Source: Paeniglutamicibacter antarcticus_C
GTDB taxonomy: Bacteria; Actinomycetota; Actinomycetes; Actinomycetales; Micrococcaceae
Reading direction: 5' to 3'
DNA length: 64,000 bases
Assembly: GCF_039544305.1 (NCBI RefSeq)
Contig: NZ_BAABLK010000027.1
Location: forward strand, 193,299-257,298
Made by a program: the position numbers and the translations under genes. How positions within the stretch are numbered: position 1 is the first letter of the stretch; each line of letters begins with the position of its first letter. Below the pieces are notes generated by a model, which worked only from the letters and a program-made list of their open reading frames with translations, had not been told where the DNA came from and ran no database searches. Shown here in pieces: positions 40,972 through 49,957 of this stretch.

Positions 40972-41670
40972 GTGAAGAAATACGCGTTTCTGCTGATTCC
41001 GTTAATTGCACTGATGCTGCCGGGCTGCTCCCAGAGAGCTCCGGAAGGAATGGAATCCTCTTCGCAGGCCGCCCCACGGCAGCTCGACGCCCAGGACCTG
41101 GCGGAAATCGCCGAGCTGATCGCCGCGGTGAACGAAAAGGCCGTCATCACCGATCAAGACATGCTCACCGCGCAAATTCCGCTGGCTGCAAAGGCGAGCG
41201 AAGCCATCAAGATCACCCCGAAAGCCTGCAACGTCTTTGTCGAAGGGGAGATTGCCGCGGAACTCGAAAAGATGAACACCATCTCCGGGGTGCTGCCCGA
41301 GGACACCTACCTTGAAGAAACCGAAGTGGGCATCAGCTCCTACGGCGAGGTGGCCGACGCGAAAGCGAACCTGTCCGGAAGCGTGGGTTTCCTCAACGAC
41401 TGTTCAGAGTTCACCCTGACGCTTGAAGGACAGGAAATGGAAATGACCTTGGAGGGGCTGAAGGCCACTACGAGCGCTACGCATAACGGGGCCTACCTTG
41501 TCGTCATTGACACCGGCGGCACCAAGATCAACATCGTGTCGGTGAGCGGAATCCAAGGCTCCCACGTGGTCAGCGTCAGCATCACCGGCGGGAGCGACAC
41601 CGCGAAAGATCCTCTCGAAGCCCAGGAGCGGGCAACCGCGGTGTTGGAGATGGTCTCCCGGAAGACGTAG
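40972..41670 (+). CDS. Lipoprotein, member 2 of the paralogous family
   Basis: 232 residues from GTG 40972 with CGAGGA upstream; the longer open frame lacks a signal peptide. Lipobox L-P-G-C (Cys19) with a short linker. Conserved Cys86 (P-K-A-C-N-V-F) and Cys144 (D-C-S-E-F-T-L). It has the shortest linker of the four. Domain ends with V-S-V-S-I-T-G, parallel to V-A-V-T-V-T-G in member 3. Confidence 0.8.
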   Translation: MKKYAFLLIPLIALMLPGCSQRAPEGMESSSQAAPRQLDAQDLAEIAELIAAVNEKAVITDQDMLTAQIPLAAKASEAIKITPKACNVFVEGEIAAELEKMNTISGVLPEDTYLEETEVGISSYGEVADAKANLSGSVGFLNDCSEFTLTLEGQEMEMTLEGLKATTSATHNGAYLVVIDTGGTKINIVSVSGIQGSHVVSVSITGGSDTAKDPLEAQERATAVLEMVSRKT

Positions 41671-42338
41671 TAGCCGGTCCCCCTTTAACGACAGTGAAAG
41701 GCATCAGCGTTTCCCTCGGTTCCTAAAGAGGATGCCGCTGAAGTTGCGGTGGCGCCATCACGGACCAGAGGCGTCGGCGGCCAGGGGCACGGCGATGTTC
41801 GTTGGCCACAGTGAAAGAACCTCGAGCGTCAGTGGCTTCGACAGGATGCAACAGGGTCGGCATCTACGTGGTTCCCCCGAAGGGCCCCGGCGTCTCGGTG
41901 GCCAACGCCGAAGGCCTTATCGAGTGAGCGCATTGCTGCAGGGGTCGGGCCAGGAACGACCCACCGTGTCATCTGCAGGGCTCGAGGATTTGCTTGCTCC
42001 GTGGTGCGGGGCAAAGCCTCGCACCCAGCTTGCCGCCGCCATCGGCGGGATTGAGGCACGGAAATGCGTTGAGAAGATCATGGAACGGCGAACGCCGGGG
42101 TGGAAAAGAACACGGAACGGCTTGCCGGCGATGTCCGTGGCGACACTGCCGGTCTCGGTGTTAACTGTGGCATCGGCCCGGGTCCGATATTTTTCGGTCG
42201 TTCGCTGCTGCTGTTTGGTGCCGCCGAACGGTTGGCAAGGGCCATGACTGACAAGGCGGGATGGGGGCAATGGGGCCATCCGTGTGTTTCCGGCGGTGGG
42301 GCGGGAAGCCCGTGCCGGGGGCTGCACAGCGCCGAGAG
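41671..42338. other. 668-bp region without a recognisable gene
   Basis: Open frames on both strands (for example 41732-42247 plus) give proteins without motifs or plausible composition. On plus, a stretch near 41858-41926 reads V-V-P-P-K-G-P-G-V-S-V-A-N-A-E-G-L and then stops, which might be a gene remnant. I cannot name it. Confidence 0.35.
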
Positions 42339-42371
42339 GTTAGTTCACCGACTCGGCTAACTGTGTAGGGT
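42339..42371 (+). promoter_or_regulatory. Promoter of lipoprotein gene 3 (copy 1 of a duplicated upstream region)
   Basis: TTCACC (42344-42349), 16-bp spacer, TAGGGT (42366-42371). GTTAG (42339-42343) and CTAAC (42357-42361) form a dyad over the spacer. The same block recurs upstream of lipoprotein gene 4 (43555-43587), which supports function. Confidence 0.55.
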
Positions 42372-42431
42372 ATTCATGTAACCGCGATTCGGGGCGTACG
42401 GCCACGGACAAAGACACTTCATGAGGTCACG

Positions 42432-43298
42432 ATGAAAAGAACCGCTTTCTGGGCATTGCCACTAGCCGCAACACTCGCATTGACTGGCTGCTCCGGCCTC
42501 TTCGGCTCCGAGTCCAGCCCGAGCCCGACCGAAGCCAGCGTCGAACAGAGTGCGACGGCACCCACCCCGTCCGAGTCGGAATCAGCGTCGGCCCAGGCGA
42601 CGGCACCCACCGAGTCCGCGTCGGAAGCCGATTCGGGTTTCGGGGATTCGAGTGACGGAAGCGACGGACAGGGTTCGTTCGAGGCAAAGGCGACTCCTGC
42701 CAAGCAGTTGACCGCAGAACAGCTCTACAGTGTCGGACAGGCGCTTGAAGCAACCGACCCCCGCCCCGGGACCCAGATCCTGAAAGATGCCGAGCTCAAG
42801 GATGGCGCCTCGCAGCTCGAAGGCGTCATGGGCGACATGGAGGTTTCCCCGGAAAAGTGTGCCGTCTTCAATACCGGCAGCGTGTCCGACCAGATCAGCC
42901 ACGCCAACCAGGTCGCCGTGGCGGTTCCCGGTGACGCGAGCGCCCAGACGACCACCATCGCCATCAGCTCGTTCGATGACTCCGCACTCGTTGGCGACCT
43001 GTTGGCCAAGACCAAGGCAGCTACCGCCGACTGCTCCGAGTACACGGTCAAGATGCAGGGTCAGAATGTCGAGGCGAGCCTGAAGGACGGCAAGGCGACC
43101 ACCGATGCCAACGTGACCCTTGCCAACCTAAGCACCGTGAAGGTTGCGGGCCAGACGGTCAAGACCGTCATCGTCACCGCCTATGACGGAAACAACGTCG
43201 TGGCAGTCACTGTGACCGGGCCGACTGACGCCGATGTCTCGCTGATCCAGGCGCAGGACACTATAGACGAAGCGCTGCTGCACATGTCGGGCCAGTAG
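42432..43298 (+). CDS. Lipoprotein, member 3 of the paralogous family
   Basis: 288 residues. Leader A-F-W-A-L-P-L-A-A ends L-T-G-C (Cys20). A long Ser/Glu/Ala/Thr-rich linker (about 25-90) probably crosses the cell wall. The domain has Cys143 (P-E-K-C-A-V-F) and Cys201 (D-C-S-E-Y-T-V). It is nearly collinear with member 4, including the leader and upstream region, so the pair arose by a recent tandem duplication. Confidence 0.82.
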   Translation: MKRTAFWALPLAATLALTGCSGLFGSESSPSPTEASVEQSATAPTPSESESASAQATAPTESASEADSGFGDSSDGSDGQGSFEAKATPAKQLTAEQLYSVGQALEATDPRPGTQILKDAELKDGASQLEGVMGDMEVSPEKCAVFNTGSVSDQISHANQVAVAVPGDASAQTTTIAISSFDDSALVGDLLAKTKAATADCSEYTVKMQGQNVEASLKDGKATTDANVTLANLSTVKVAGQTVKTVIVTAYDGNNVVAVTVTGPTDADVSLIQAQDTIDEALLHMSGQ

Positions 43299-43314
43299 GG
43301 GCCCCGGTAGTACC

Positions 43315-43373
43315 GAACGGGCAGGAAGATTCGCTGAACCCCATTGGGTGCGGGCGAACCTTCATGCCCGTTC
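43315..43373 (+). terminator. Long hairpin after lipoprotein gene 3
   Basis: GAACGGGCA (43315-43323) pairs with TGCCCGTTC (43365-43373), with partial pairing inside (GAAG/CTTC, TTCGC/GCGAA). There is no T run. It lies 16 bases after the stop. Confidence 0.5.
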
Positions 43374-43554
43374 CGCTTTCCGGGCAGGAAACAGGCCGGG
43401 AAAGGTAGCGCAGGCTCTTGCAGGTGCGACACAGGGTTCTCCTGCGCACCTGACGGGGTGCCCGGGCGACGTCGGATGGGGACAACCCCCGGCCCGCCGT
43501 GTTTTTGTCTTTGTGCGGGCGGGCACACGGTACCAAGGAATTCTCGCCCGGAGG

Positions 43555-43587
43555 ATTAGTTCAATGGCTCGGCTAACTGTGTAGGGT
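43555..43587 (+). promoter_or_regulatory. Promoter of lipoprotein gene 4 (copy 2 of the duplicated region)
   Basis: TTCAAT (43560-43565), 16-bp spacer, TAGGGT (43582-43587). GGCTAACTGTGTAGGGT is shared exactly with copy 1, and TTAG/CTAA again form a dyad. The leader that follows (to ATGAGGT-ACGATGAA) is also conserved. Confidence 0.55.
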
Positions 43588-43648
43588 GTTCAGGTAACTC
43601 CGATTCGAGGCCTACGGCCTGCGGACGATGACACGTCATGAGGTAACG

Positions 43649-44515
43649 ATGAAAAAAACCGTTTTTTGGGCACTGCCGCTCGCAGCATCCCTTGCCTTGA
43701 CCGGCTGCTCCGGCCTCCTTGGCCCCACCCCGAGCAGCACCGTACAGGCAGACCCACAGGCAACCATGACAGCATCGGCAAGCAGCGAAGCGCAAGAACC
43801 CACAAAGAACGAATCCGATTCGGGCTTCAGGGACTCAGACTCGGATGACGAAGGTAACGGCTTCGGAACGACCGACGGCGCCGCCTCAACCGGTGCGCAG
43901 TTGAGCGCCGATGAACTGTTCCAAGTGGCCCAAGCAGTGGAGAGCTACTACCAGGGTGGTGGCGTGGAGATCGTCGGGGATTCCGCGTTGAAGGCCTCGG
44001 CTACCAAGCTGGCTGGACTGGTCGGGGAGATAGAAGTCGACCCTGCAGCATGCGAGGGGTACGCAACGTCCAGCTCGAACGGGATGCTCAGCCACATGAA
44101 CATGGTCGAGGTGAACCTACCGGCGGATTCGAATGCAGAAGGCAACCGCATCAGCATCGGTTCATTCGATGATCCAGGGAGCTTGGATGAAGTGTTGGCT
44201 ATCGACAAATTGGAACCCGTCAACTGTGCCACGTACGCCCTGAAGCTGAAGGGCCGGGAAGTCGATGCTCAGGTAGATGAGGGCCAGGCCAACACCGATG
44301 CAGCCACCACGCTGGCGATCACGGGTGCTGGCACGGTTAAGGCCACGGCCGACGGGAAGGACGTTGGCAAGGTCACCAAGACGGTGACGGTTACCGGCTA
44401 TGACGGAGTAAACAAGGTAGCCGTGGACGTCAAAAACCCACGGGACGCGGATGCCGCGGTGAAGAAGGCCGAGGAGTACATCAACCTGGTCCTGCTGCAC
44501 ATCGAGGGATCCTGA
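43649..44515 (+). CDS. Lipoprotein, member 4 of the paralogous family
   Basis: 288 residues from ATG 43649 (GAGGTAACG upstream); an in-frame ATG at 43628 is less likely. Leader V-F-W-A-L-P-L-A-A ends L-T-G-C (Cys20). The acidic linker includes S-D-S-D-D-E-G. Cys135 (P-A-A-C-E-G-Y) and Cys193 (N-C-A-T-Y-A-L) match the spacing in members 2 and 3. Less similar to member 3 in the domain than in the leader, so the copies are diverging. Confidence 0.82.
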   Translation: MKKTVFWALPLAASLALTGCSGLLGPTPSSTVQADPQATMTASASSEAQEPTKNESDSGFRDSDSDDEGNGFGTTDGAASTGAQLSADELFQVAQAVESYYQGGGVEIVGDSALKASATKLAGLVGEIEVDPAACEGYATSSSNGMLSHMNMVEVNLPADSNAEGNRISIGSFDDPGSLDEVLAIDKLEPVNCATYALKLKGREVDAQVDEGQANTDAATTLAITGAGTVKATADGKDVGKVTKTVTVTGYDGVNKVAVDVKNPRDADAAVKKAEEYINLVLLHIEGS

Positions 44516-44806
44516 TTTCGGAACCTCGTGCAGGCACGCCGTGACCCTGCGCGGCTGTGGCAATTGCCCTTCGCCGCCCGGATGCCACGCGGCGCCCGAG
44601 CAGCAACGTAGGATATAACAAGTGCCTTGTAGTCCCCGGTTCGTCCACGTATTCTCGCGTGATGGACATGGACCGCATTGCACCCCGGTGTCGCTATGAG
44701 CGGACCCGGTCCTGCTCTGTGGGACCAACGCCGGGAGCCCGCACAATTGCACCCCCCAATCACTATGTTGCGGTCTGGAAACAGTCCGCGGAAATGGAAA
44801 GTTAGC
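44516..44806. other. Leader region of proS, no gene seen
   Basis: The 291 bases contain no ORF of interest. G/C-rich short inverted repeats occur but no clear terminator. A T-box-like string near 44720-44740 was considered and not accepted. Confidence 0.4.
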
Positions 44807-46606
44807 TTGGTCCTCAAACTCTCCACAATGTTCATGCGCACCCTGCGCGAAGACCCGGTCGAGGCCGAGGTCGCCAGCCACAGGCTGCTGGTTCGTGCCG
44901 GCTATATCCGCCGCGCCGCGCCAGGGATCTACACCTGGCTGCCGCTGGGACTGCGCGTGCTGGGCAAGGTGGAAGCCATTATCCGCGAGGAAATGAACGC
45001 CATCGGCGCCCAGGAAGTCCACTTCCCGGCTCTGCTGCCCCGCGAACCATATGAGACCACCGGGCGCTGGACCGAATACGGCGAGGGACTCTTTAGGCTC
45101 AAGGACCGCAAAGGCGCGGACTACCTGCTGGCCCCGACCCATGAGGAAATGTTCACCCTGCTGGTCAAGGACCTCTACAGTTCCTACAAGGACCTGCCGG
45201 TCTACCTGTACCAGATTCAAAACAAGTACCGCGATGAGGCCCGCCCTCGTGCCGGCCTGCTGCGCGGCCGCGAATTCATCATGAAGGACTCCTACTCCTT
45301 CAACATCGACGACGAGGGCCTTGACGAGGCCTATATGGCCCACCGCGGCGCCTACCTGAGGATTTTTGAGCGCCTCGGGCTGGAAATCCTCCCGGTCTTC
45401 GCCACCGCCGGTGCCATGGGCGGATCGAAGTCCGAAGAATTCCTGCACCCGAACCCGATCGGCGAGGACACCTTCGTGCGCTCGGCCGGAGGCTACGCCG
45501 CCAATGTAGAGGCCGTGACCACCGTCGTCCCTGCGGACATCGACTACACCGACGCCCCCGCGTTCGAGGTCAAGGACACCCCCGACACCCCGACCATCGA
45601 GACCTTGGTGGCCTGTGCCAACGAGGTTGCTCCGCGCGCCAGCGGCGCATGGAGTGCCGCTGAGACCTTGAAGAACGTCGTGCTGGCCGCCAAGCTGCCC
45701 ACCGGTGAACGCCAGCTCGTGGCCATCGGACTGCCCGGGGACCGCGACGTGGACCTCAAACGTGTTGAGGCAAACATCGCGGCCCACCTGGAAACAGGTG
45801 GCGATGTCCAACTCGAGGCTGCATCCGAAGACGACCTGAAGAAGCACCCGACCCTGGTCAAGGGTTATATCGGTCCGGGCCTGGGCGAAGGCAAGGCAGT
45901 GCTCGGCCTCGAATCGGCCTCCAAGATCCTTTATCTTGTGGATCCGCGTGTTGTCCCGGGCTCCACCTGGGTCACCGGTGCCAACGAGTCCGGAAAGCAT
46001 GTCTTCGGCCTGGTGGCCGAGCGCGACTTCACCTGGGACGGCACCATCGAGTGCGTCGAGGTGCATGAAGGCGACCCTGCCCCGGACGGATCCGGACCGT
46101 TGGTGACCGCCCGCGGCATCGAGATGGGCCACATTTTCCAGCTCGGCCGCAAGTACGCGCAGGCACTGGATTGCAAGGTCCTTGACCAGAACGGCAAGCT
46201 CAAGGTCGTCACCATGGGTTCCTACGGTGTGGGGGTCACCCGCGCGGTGGCAGCGTTGGCTGAATCCAACCGCGACGCCAACGGCCTGATCTGGCCGCGC
46301 AACGTCGCCCCGGCAGACGTCCACCTGGTGGTCACTGGCAAGGCTCCCGAGCTCTTCGAAGCCGCGCAGAAGATTGCCGATGAACTGCACTCAGCTGGCA
46401 TCGAGGTCATCTATGACGACCGCCTGAAGGTCTCGGCCGGGGTGAAGTTCTCCGACGCCGAGCTCATCGGAGTACCGACGATCGTGGTCATCGGACGAGG
46501 ACTGGTCGACGGGCTCGTCGAGGTCAAGGACCGTGCCACCGGCGAACGCAGTGACGTTTCCGTTGACGAGGTCGTTGCGCAACTGACTGCCCTCGTCAAG
46601 GGCTAG
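44807..46606 (+). CDS. proS: Prolyl-tRNA synthetase, bacterial type with editing insert
   Basis: Class II synthetase of 599 residues that charges tRNA-Pro. TTG 44807 is chosen because L-S-T-M-F-M-R-T-L-R-E-D-P is the usual N-terminus and GGAAAG precedes it. Motif 1 region (G-I-Y-T-W-L-P-L-G), motif 2 (N-K-Y-R-D-E-A-R-P-R-A-G-L-L-R) near 141 and motif 3 (G-S-Y-G-V-G-V-T-R) near 470 are present. The insert between motifs 2 and 3 (about 220-400) is the YbaK-like editing domain that clears Ala-tRNA-Pro. The C-terminal anticodon-binding domain is complete. Confidence 0.95.
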   Translation: MVLKLSTMFMRTLREDPVEAEVASHRLLVRAGYIRRAAPGIYTWLPLGLRVLGKVEAIIREEMNAIGAQEVHFPALLPREPYETTGRWTEYGEGLFRLKDRKGADYLLAPTHEEMFTLLVKDLYSSYKDLPVYLYQIQNKYRDEARPRAGLLRGREFIMKDSYSFNIDDEGLDEAYMAHRGAYLRIFERLGLEILPVFATAGAMGGSKSEEFLHPNPIGEDTFVRSAGGYAANVEAVTTVVPADIDYTDAPAFEVKDTPDTPTIETLVACANEVAPRASGAWSAAETLKNVVLAAKLPTGERQLVAIGLPGDRDVDLKRVEANIAAHLETGGDVQLEAASEDDLKKHPTLVKGYIGPGLGEGKAVLGLESASKILYLVDPRVVPGSTWVTGANESGKHVFGLVAERDFTWDGTIECVEVHEGDPAPDGSGPLVTARGIEMGHIFQLGRKYAQALDCKVLDQNGKLKVVTMGSYGVGVTRAVAALAESNRDANGLIWPRNVAPADVHLVVTGKAPELFEAAQKIADELHSAGIEVIYDDRLKVSAGVKFSDAELIGVPTIVVIGRGLVDGLVEVKDRATGERSDVSVDEVVAQLTALVKG

Positions 46607-46608
46607 GC

Positions 46609-47424
46609 GTGTTCGAGGCAGCAGCGCTGCTTGAAGGTTCCGGCCTGGAAGGAATGCAGGCCGGAACCATTGCGCTGATCGTGCTTGCCGGCTTTGCCGC
46701 CGGCTGGATCGATGCGGTCGTTGGCGGCGGGGGACTGCTCCAGCTGCCGGTGCTGTTGCTGGTGCCCGGGATCTCCCCGGTGCAGGCTTTGGCCACCAAC
46801 AAGCTTGGCTCCATCTTCGGCACTACCACCAGCGCGATCACCTACTACCGCAGGGCACAGCCGGATCTGAAAACGGCGCTGCCCATGGCGGGCGTCGCAC
46901 TGATGGGTTCTTTCGGCGGCGCGATCCTTGCCACGCTGTTGCCCGAATCCGTGATCAAGCCCGTTATCATCGCAGCTCTGGTTGCCGTAGGGCTCTTCAC
47001 GCTCTTTCGCCCGACCGCAGGGGAGCTAACGGACCTGCGCTATTCCGGGTCGAGGCACTACGCAGTGGCCGCGGTCATCGGATTGGTCATCGGCGGCTAT
47101 GACGGGCTGATCGGGCCGGGCACCGGATCCTTCCTGATTATCGCGATGGTCGCTTTCATGGGGTACAACTTCCTGGCTGCCAGCGCCAAGGCGAAGATCG
47201 TAAATATGGCAACAAACCTCGGCGCACTGGCGTTCTTCATACCCTCCGGCCACCTGCTGTGGGGGATCGGGCTGGTGCTGGGCGCCGCAAACATGTGCGG
47301 CGGCTACCTGGGCGCGCGCATGGCGGTGGCCAAGGGCAGCAAATTCATCAGGGTCGTCTTTCTGCTGGTCGTTGGCGCACTGATCCTCAAGCTCGGCTAC
47401 GACGTGTTGTTCCCGGCTTCCTAG
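46609..47424 (+). CDS. TSUP-family membrane permease (TauE/SafE type)
   Basis: 271 residues with about eight hydrophobic segments. Family motifs appear in both halves: G-W-I-D-A-V-V-G-G-G-G-L near 32 and the parallel G-G-Y-D-G-L-I-G-P-G-T-G near 163. These proteins move sulfite, sulfonates or other small anions. The GTG start lies two bases after the proS stop, so the genes are probably co-transcribed although not functionally linked. Confidence 0.88.
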   Translation: MFEAAALLEGSGLEGMQAGTIALIVLAGFAAGWIDAVVGGGGLLQLPVLLLVPGISPVQALATNKLGSIFGTTTSAITYYRRAQPDLKTALPMAGVALMGSFGGAILATLLPESVIKPVIIAALVAVGLFTLFRPTAGELTDLRYSGSRHYAVAAVIGLVIGGYDGLIGPGTGSFLIIAMVAFMGYNFLAASAKAKIVNMATNLGALAFFIPSGHLLWGIGLVLGAANMCGGYLGARMAVAKGSKFIRVVFLLVVGALILKLGYDVLFPAS

Positions 47425-47625
47425 GTAATTTTCGTGGCCGTGCGTTTCCCTTTTCCCTACGAACGGGCGGCGGAATAGGCCTTGGCCGGGCACGCCCCGG
47501 ATGCCACATCCCGTGGCCAACAGCTGGATGCTACCGTTGGGGCCCGCCCCCGGGATGAACCCCTGGTGAAGGGATACCTTTCAACGGCAGTGACCAGGGA
47601 GGAAGCGGTCCCCAGGAAAAGGGCG

Positions 47626-47820
47626 GTGCCTATCAAGAAGATCGCCCTGAGCATTCTCGTGGTTGTGCTGTTCATCAGCGACCACCTGATGTCCGGGGAT
47701 GCCCAGTGGGTCAGGTACGCACTAGGTGCAGCGTTCCTGGTCGTCCTGGTCGTCCGGTTCGTTCCGGAAAGGACGGCAAAGCCCCCGGGCCCAGCCGATA
47801 CGGGTCATCCCGCTCGCTAA
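47626..47820 (+). CDS. Unknown small membrane protein
   Basis: 64 residues with two predicted helices: I-A-L-S-I-L-V-V-V-L-F-I near the start and A-L-G-A-A-F-L-V-V-L-V-V later, then a Pro/Arg tail. GTG 47626 is supported by AGGAAAAGGG; the frame is open upstream to 47482, but that part is polar and lacks a ribosome site. Function unknown. Confidence 0.55.
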   Translation: MPIKKIALSILVVVLFISDHLMSGDAQWVRYALGAAFLVVLVVRFVPERTAKPPGPADTGHPAR

Positions 47821-47924
47821 GACCTTCGTGGGTGCGTGCCGGAAAAATTGCCCACGGTGGAGCAGGTCCACCGCGGACCGAGCCCGGTCCTTGAAGTGCG
47901 TGCCGGGAGTCATCGTGGCCGTGG

Positions 47925-49259
47925 TTAGTTGCCAGGAGCCGCCGGAGACCCAGGTGCGGTTTCCGGCTCCTGCCGCACGTCCTTGACCTGGGTGAAGTCC
48001 GGAGCGGTGCCGGTGACCTGCTGGGTATAGAGCCCGTGGTCCCACGCTGCGGTGAACAGGTATTCCCGGGCATTGCCTGTTTGGGCTGCCGCGGCGTCGC
48101 GCAGAAGCAGGGCCAACTGCCCCTCGCCGCTGTGTGCGGAATCCATCGGGTTTTCGATAGCATCGGCCGGTAATTGGTAGGCAGGCTGCCGAAGCGGCGC
48201 GCAGTCCAGGCCCTCATCAAGTTGGCCCTCGAGCGACTCCGCGAAATCCACCAAGACCCCGGACCTGTCCCAGGCCGTGGTGCGCAGCCCCGCATTGGTC
48301 CGCGCCCCAGCAACGTCGTAGGCGTAACCGAGCCGGTAGGCGGCGTCGATCACCTCGCCCAGCAGCTGGCCGGAGCCAAGGCTCACTGCAGCGCCCTCCG
48401 AGGGGCCGGGGTCGGAGGTATCCTGTGCCTCGACCCCGGCCCCGTCGCTGGGCCCGGTGTCGCCGGGGACCAATACCGGGCAGCTGGCGAACTCGAACTC
48501 CGGGAGCCCCGCCTGCGCCGTCGTTGTATCACCATCGCCCAAGGCGGAAGGTTCCGGCGAAGCGGTCGCCGGCGTTGCCTCCGCTTCAGGGACGTTGCTG
48601 AGGGAGGGAGTCGATGCCCCGGCTCCGTCAGCCGGCAATGGGGCCGGTGCGGGCAAGGCCTCGATCTTTTCCTGGGCAGCACCGGTGGCTAAGAGCACGG
48701 TGCGGGCCTGGAGGCCCAACTCGATCCCCGACCCCGCGAGCCTGCGCGACTCCTGCTCCGGTGCCGCAAGCGCCTGCTCCAGCAGGTCGTTTCCGGTCTG
48801 CGCCAGGCGCCAAGCGAATTCGGGCGGGGACAACGGCGGGATCGCTGCCGGCGGGGCTTCGGGATCGGCGCCCGTGGTTTCCCTCGCCGCGGCACTGGAC
48901 AGGGCCGCCAAGGCGCCGGGTGTGAGTAATTCGACATGCTCCTCGAGCACGGACTCGGTGCCTTCCAACGCTTCGGTGGTTTTCGCGCTCGTCGTGGTCT
49001 TCGGGAACTGAAGAATATAGTCCAGTGCCTCAAGCAATACCGGTAGTTCATCCGTTGCCTTGGGAACCCGTTCGATGACCGGCTCGGTGCCCAGGATCCG
49101 TTGCCATGTAGGGGATCCCCGGTTCAGGTACACCCCCGTTCCGAGCGTTCCGGCGGCGAGGGCAAACACGGCGACAACGGCCAATGCCCGGCCCCGCGCA
49201 GTGAGTCGGAAGGGCCGGGAGGAATGCTGGTGCTTGGGGTTCTCTGGGTGCTGATCCAT
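47925..49259 (-). CDS. Membrane-anchored protein, probable DUF4439 (ferritin-like) domain
   Basis: 444 residues from ATG 49259. A basic N-terminus and one membrane helix (about 22-46) anchor a large extracytoplasmic part. Residues about 60-180 are helical, followed by a Pro/Ala/Ser/Gly-rich linker (about 195-280). The C-terminal 150 residues (L-G-E-V-I-D-A-A-Y-R-L-G-Y-A-Y, later W-D-H-G-L-Y) match the DUF4439 ferritin-like proteins usually encoded beside rimP in Arthrobacter relatives. A metal-binding role is possible. It diverges from rimP. Confidence 0.7.
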   Translation of the reverse strand: MDQHPENPKHQHSSRPFRLTARGRALAVVAVFALAAGTLGTGVYLNRGSPTWQRILGTEPVIERVPKATDELPVLLEALDYILQFPKTTTSAKTTEALEGTESVLEEHVELLTPGALAALSSAAARETTGADPEAPPAAIPPLSPPEFAWRLAQTGNDLLEQALAAPEQESRRLAGSGIELGLQARTVLLATGAAQEKIEALPAPAPLPADGAGASTPSLSNVPEAEATPATASPEPSALGDGDTTTAQAGLPEFEFASCPVLVPGDTGPSDGAGVEAQDTSDPGPSEGAAVSLGSGQLLGEVIDAAYRLGYAYDVAGARTNAGLRTTAWDRSGVLVDFAESLEGQLDEGLDCAPLRQPAYQLPADAIENPMDSAHSGEGQLALLLRDAAAAQTGNAREYLFTAAWDHGLYTQQVTGTAPDFTQVKDVRQEPETAPGSPAAPGN

Positions 49260-49377
49260 CACCACTGATCATCCCACGAACCCGCAGAGCAGACATGCAG
49301 GGGGAGCGCGGCAGACGGAAGGGCCGAAAAGTCGTTACCCTAGTGATCACAACATCGAATAATGTGGGAGGACTTTC

Positions 49378-49956
49378 ATGACCGGCAAGCCGGCAGACAT
49401 CCAGCTCGAGGCTACCCGCCTCACCGAACTACTGGAGCCCACCGTTGCCTCCCACCAGTTGGTGCTCGAAGAGGTCCATGTGCGTCGCGCCGGGGATACG
49501 CGAATCGTGCACGTGGTGGTCGATTTGGTTGACGGCACCGCGGGCCTTGAACTCGACGCGGTGGCCGAGGTCTCCCGTTCGATCTCCGAGGCCCTTGATG
49601 CGGATCCGCACGACACCTCGGACCCATATGAACTTGAAGTATCTTCCCCGGGGACCTCGCGTCCATTGACGCTGCCGCGCCACTGGAAGCGCAACGTCGG
49701 ACGGATGGTCAAGGTCAACGTCATCGGCGAAGACAACCTGCTTGGCCGGTTGGTTTCGGTTGACGATGCCGGCATCACGATCGTCCCGGAAATCGAAGTG
49801 AAGAAGGGCATGAAGCCCAAGCAGGGCGAATCGCGCCCCCTGGAATTCGGTTCCATCCGCCGTGGCAACGTCGAGGTGGAGTTCACCCGGGCCGAGGCCG
49901 CGGACCTGCAAGAACTAGAACTTGATGACGAAGACGACGAAAACGTGGAGGCCTGA
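49378..49956 (+). CDS. rimP: Ribosome maturation factor RimP
   Basis: 192 residues; assists 30S assembly. N-terminal domain with L-E-L-D-A-V-A-E-V-S-R near 60 and the conserved Y-E-L-E-V-S-S-P-G near 85, then R-P-L-T-L-P-R-H-W. SH3-like C-terminal domain follows (L-L-G-R-L-V-S-V-D) with an acidic tail. First gene of the translation cluster; its stop is one base before the nusA TTG. Confidence 0.93.
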   Translation: MTGKPADIQLEATRLTELLEPTVASHQLVLEEVHVRRAGDTRIVHVVVDLVDGTAGLELDAVAEVSRSISEALDADPHDTSDPYELEVSSPGTSRPLTLPRHWKRNVGRMVKVNVIGEDNLLGRLVSVDDAGITIVPEIEVKKGMKPKQGESRPLEFGSIRRGNVEVEFTRAEAADLQELELDDEDDENVEA

Positions 49957-49957
49957 G

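Noticed and set aside
44715..44745. T-box-like string (GGGACCAACGC) upstream of proS
   Set aside because: It lacks the conserved T-box core and the stem I elements, and no terminator/antiterminator pair follows.
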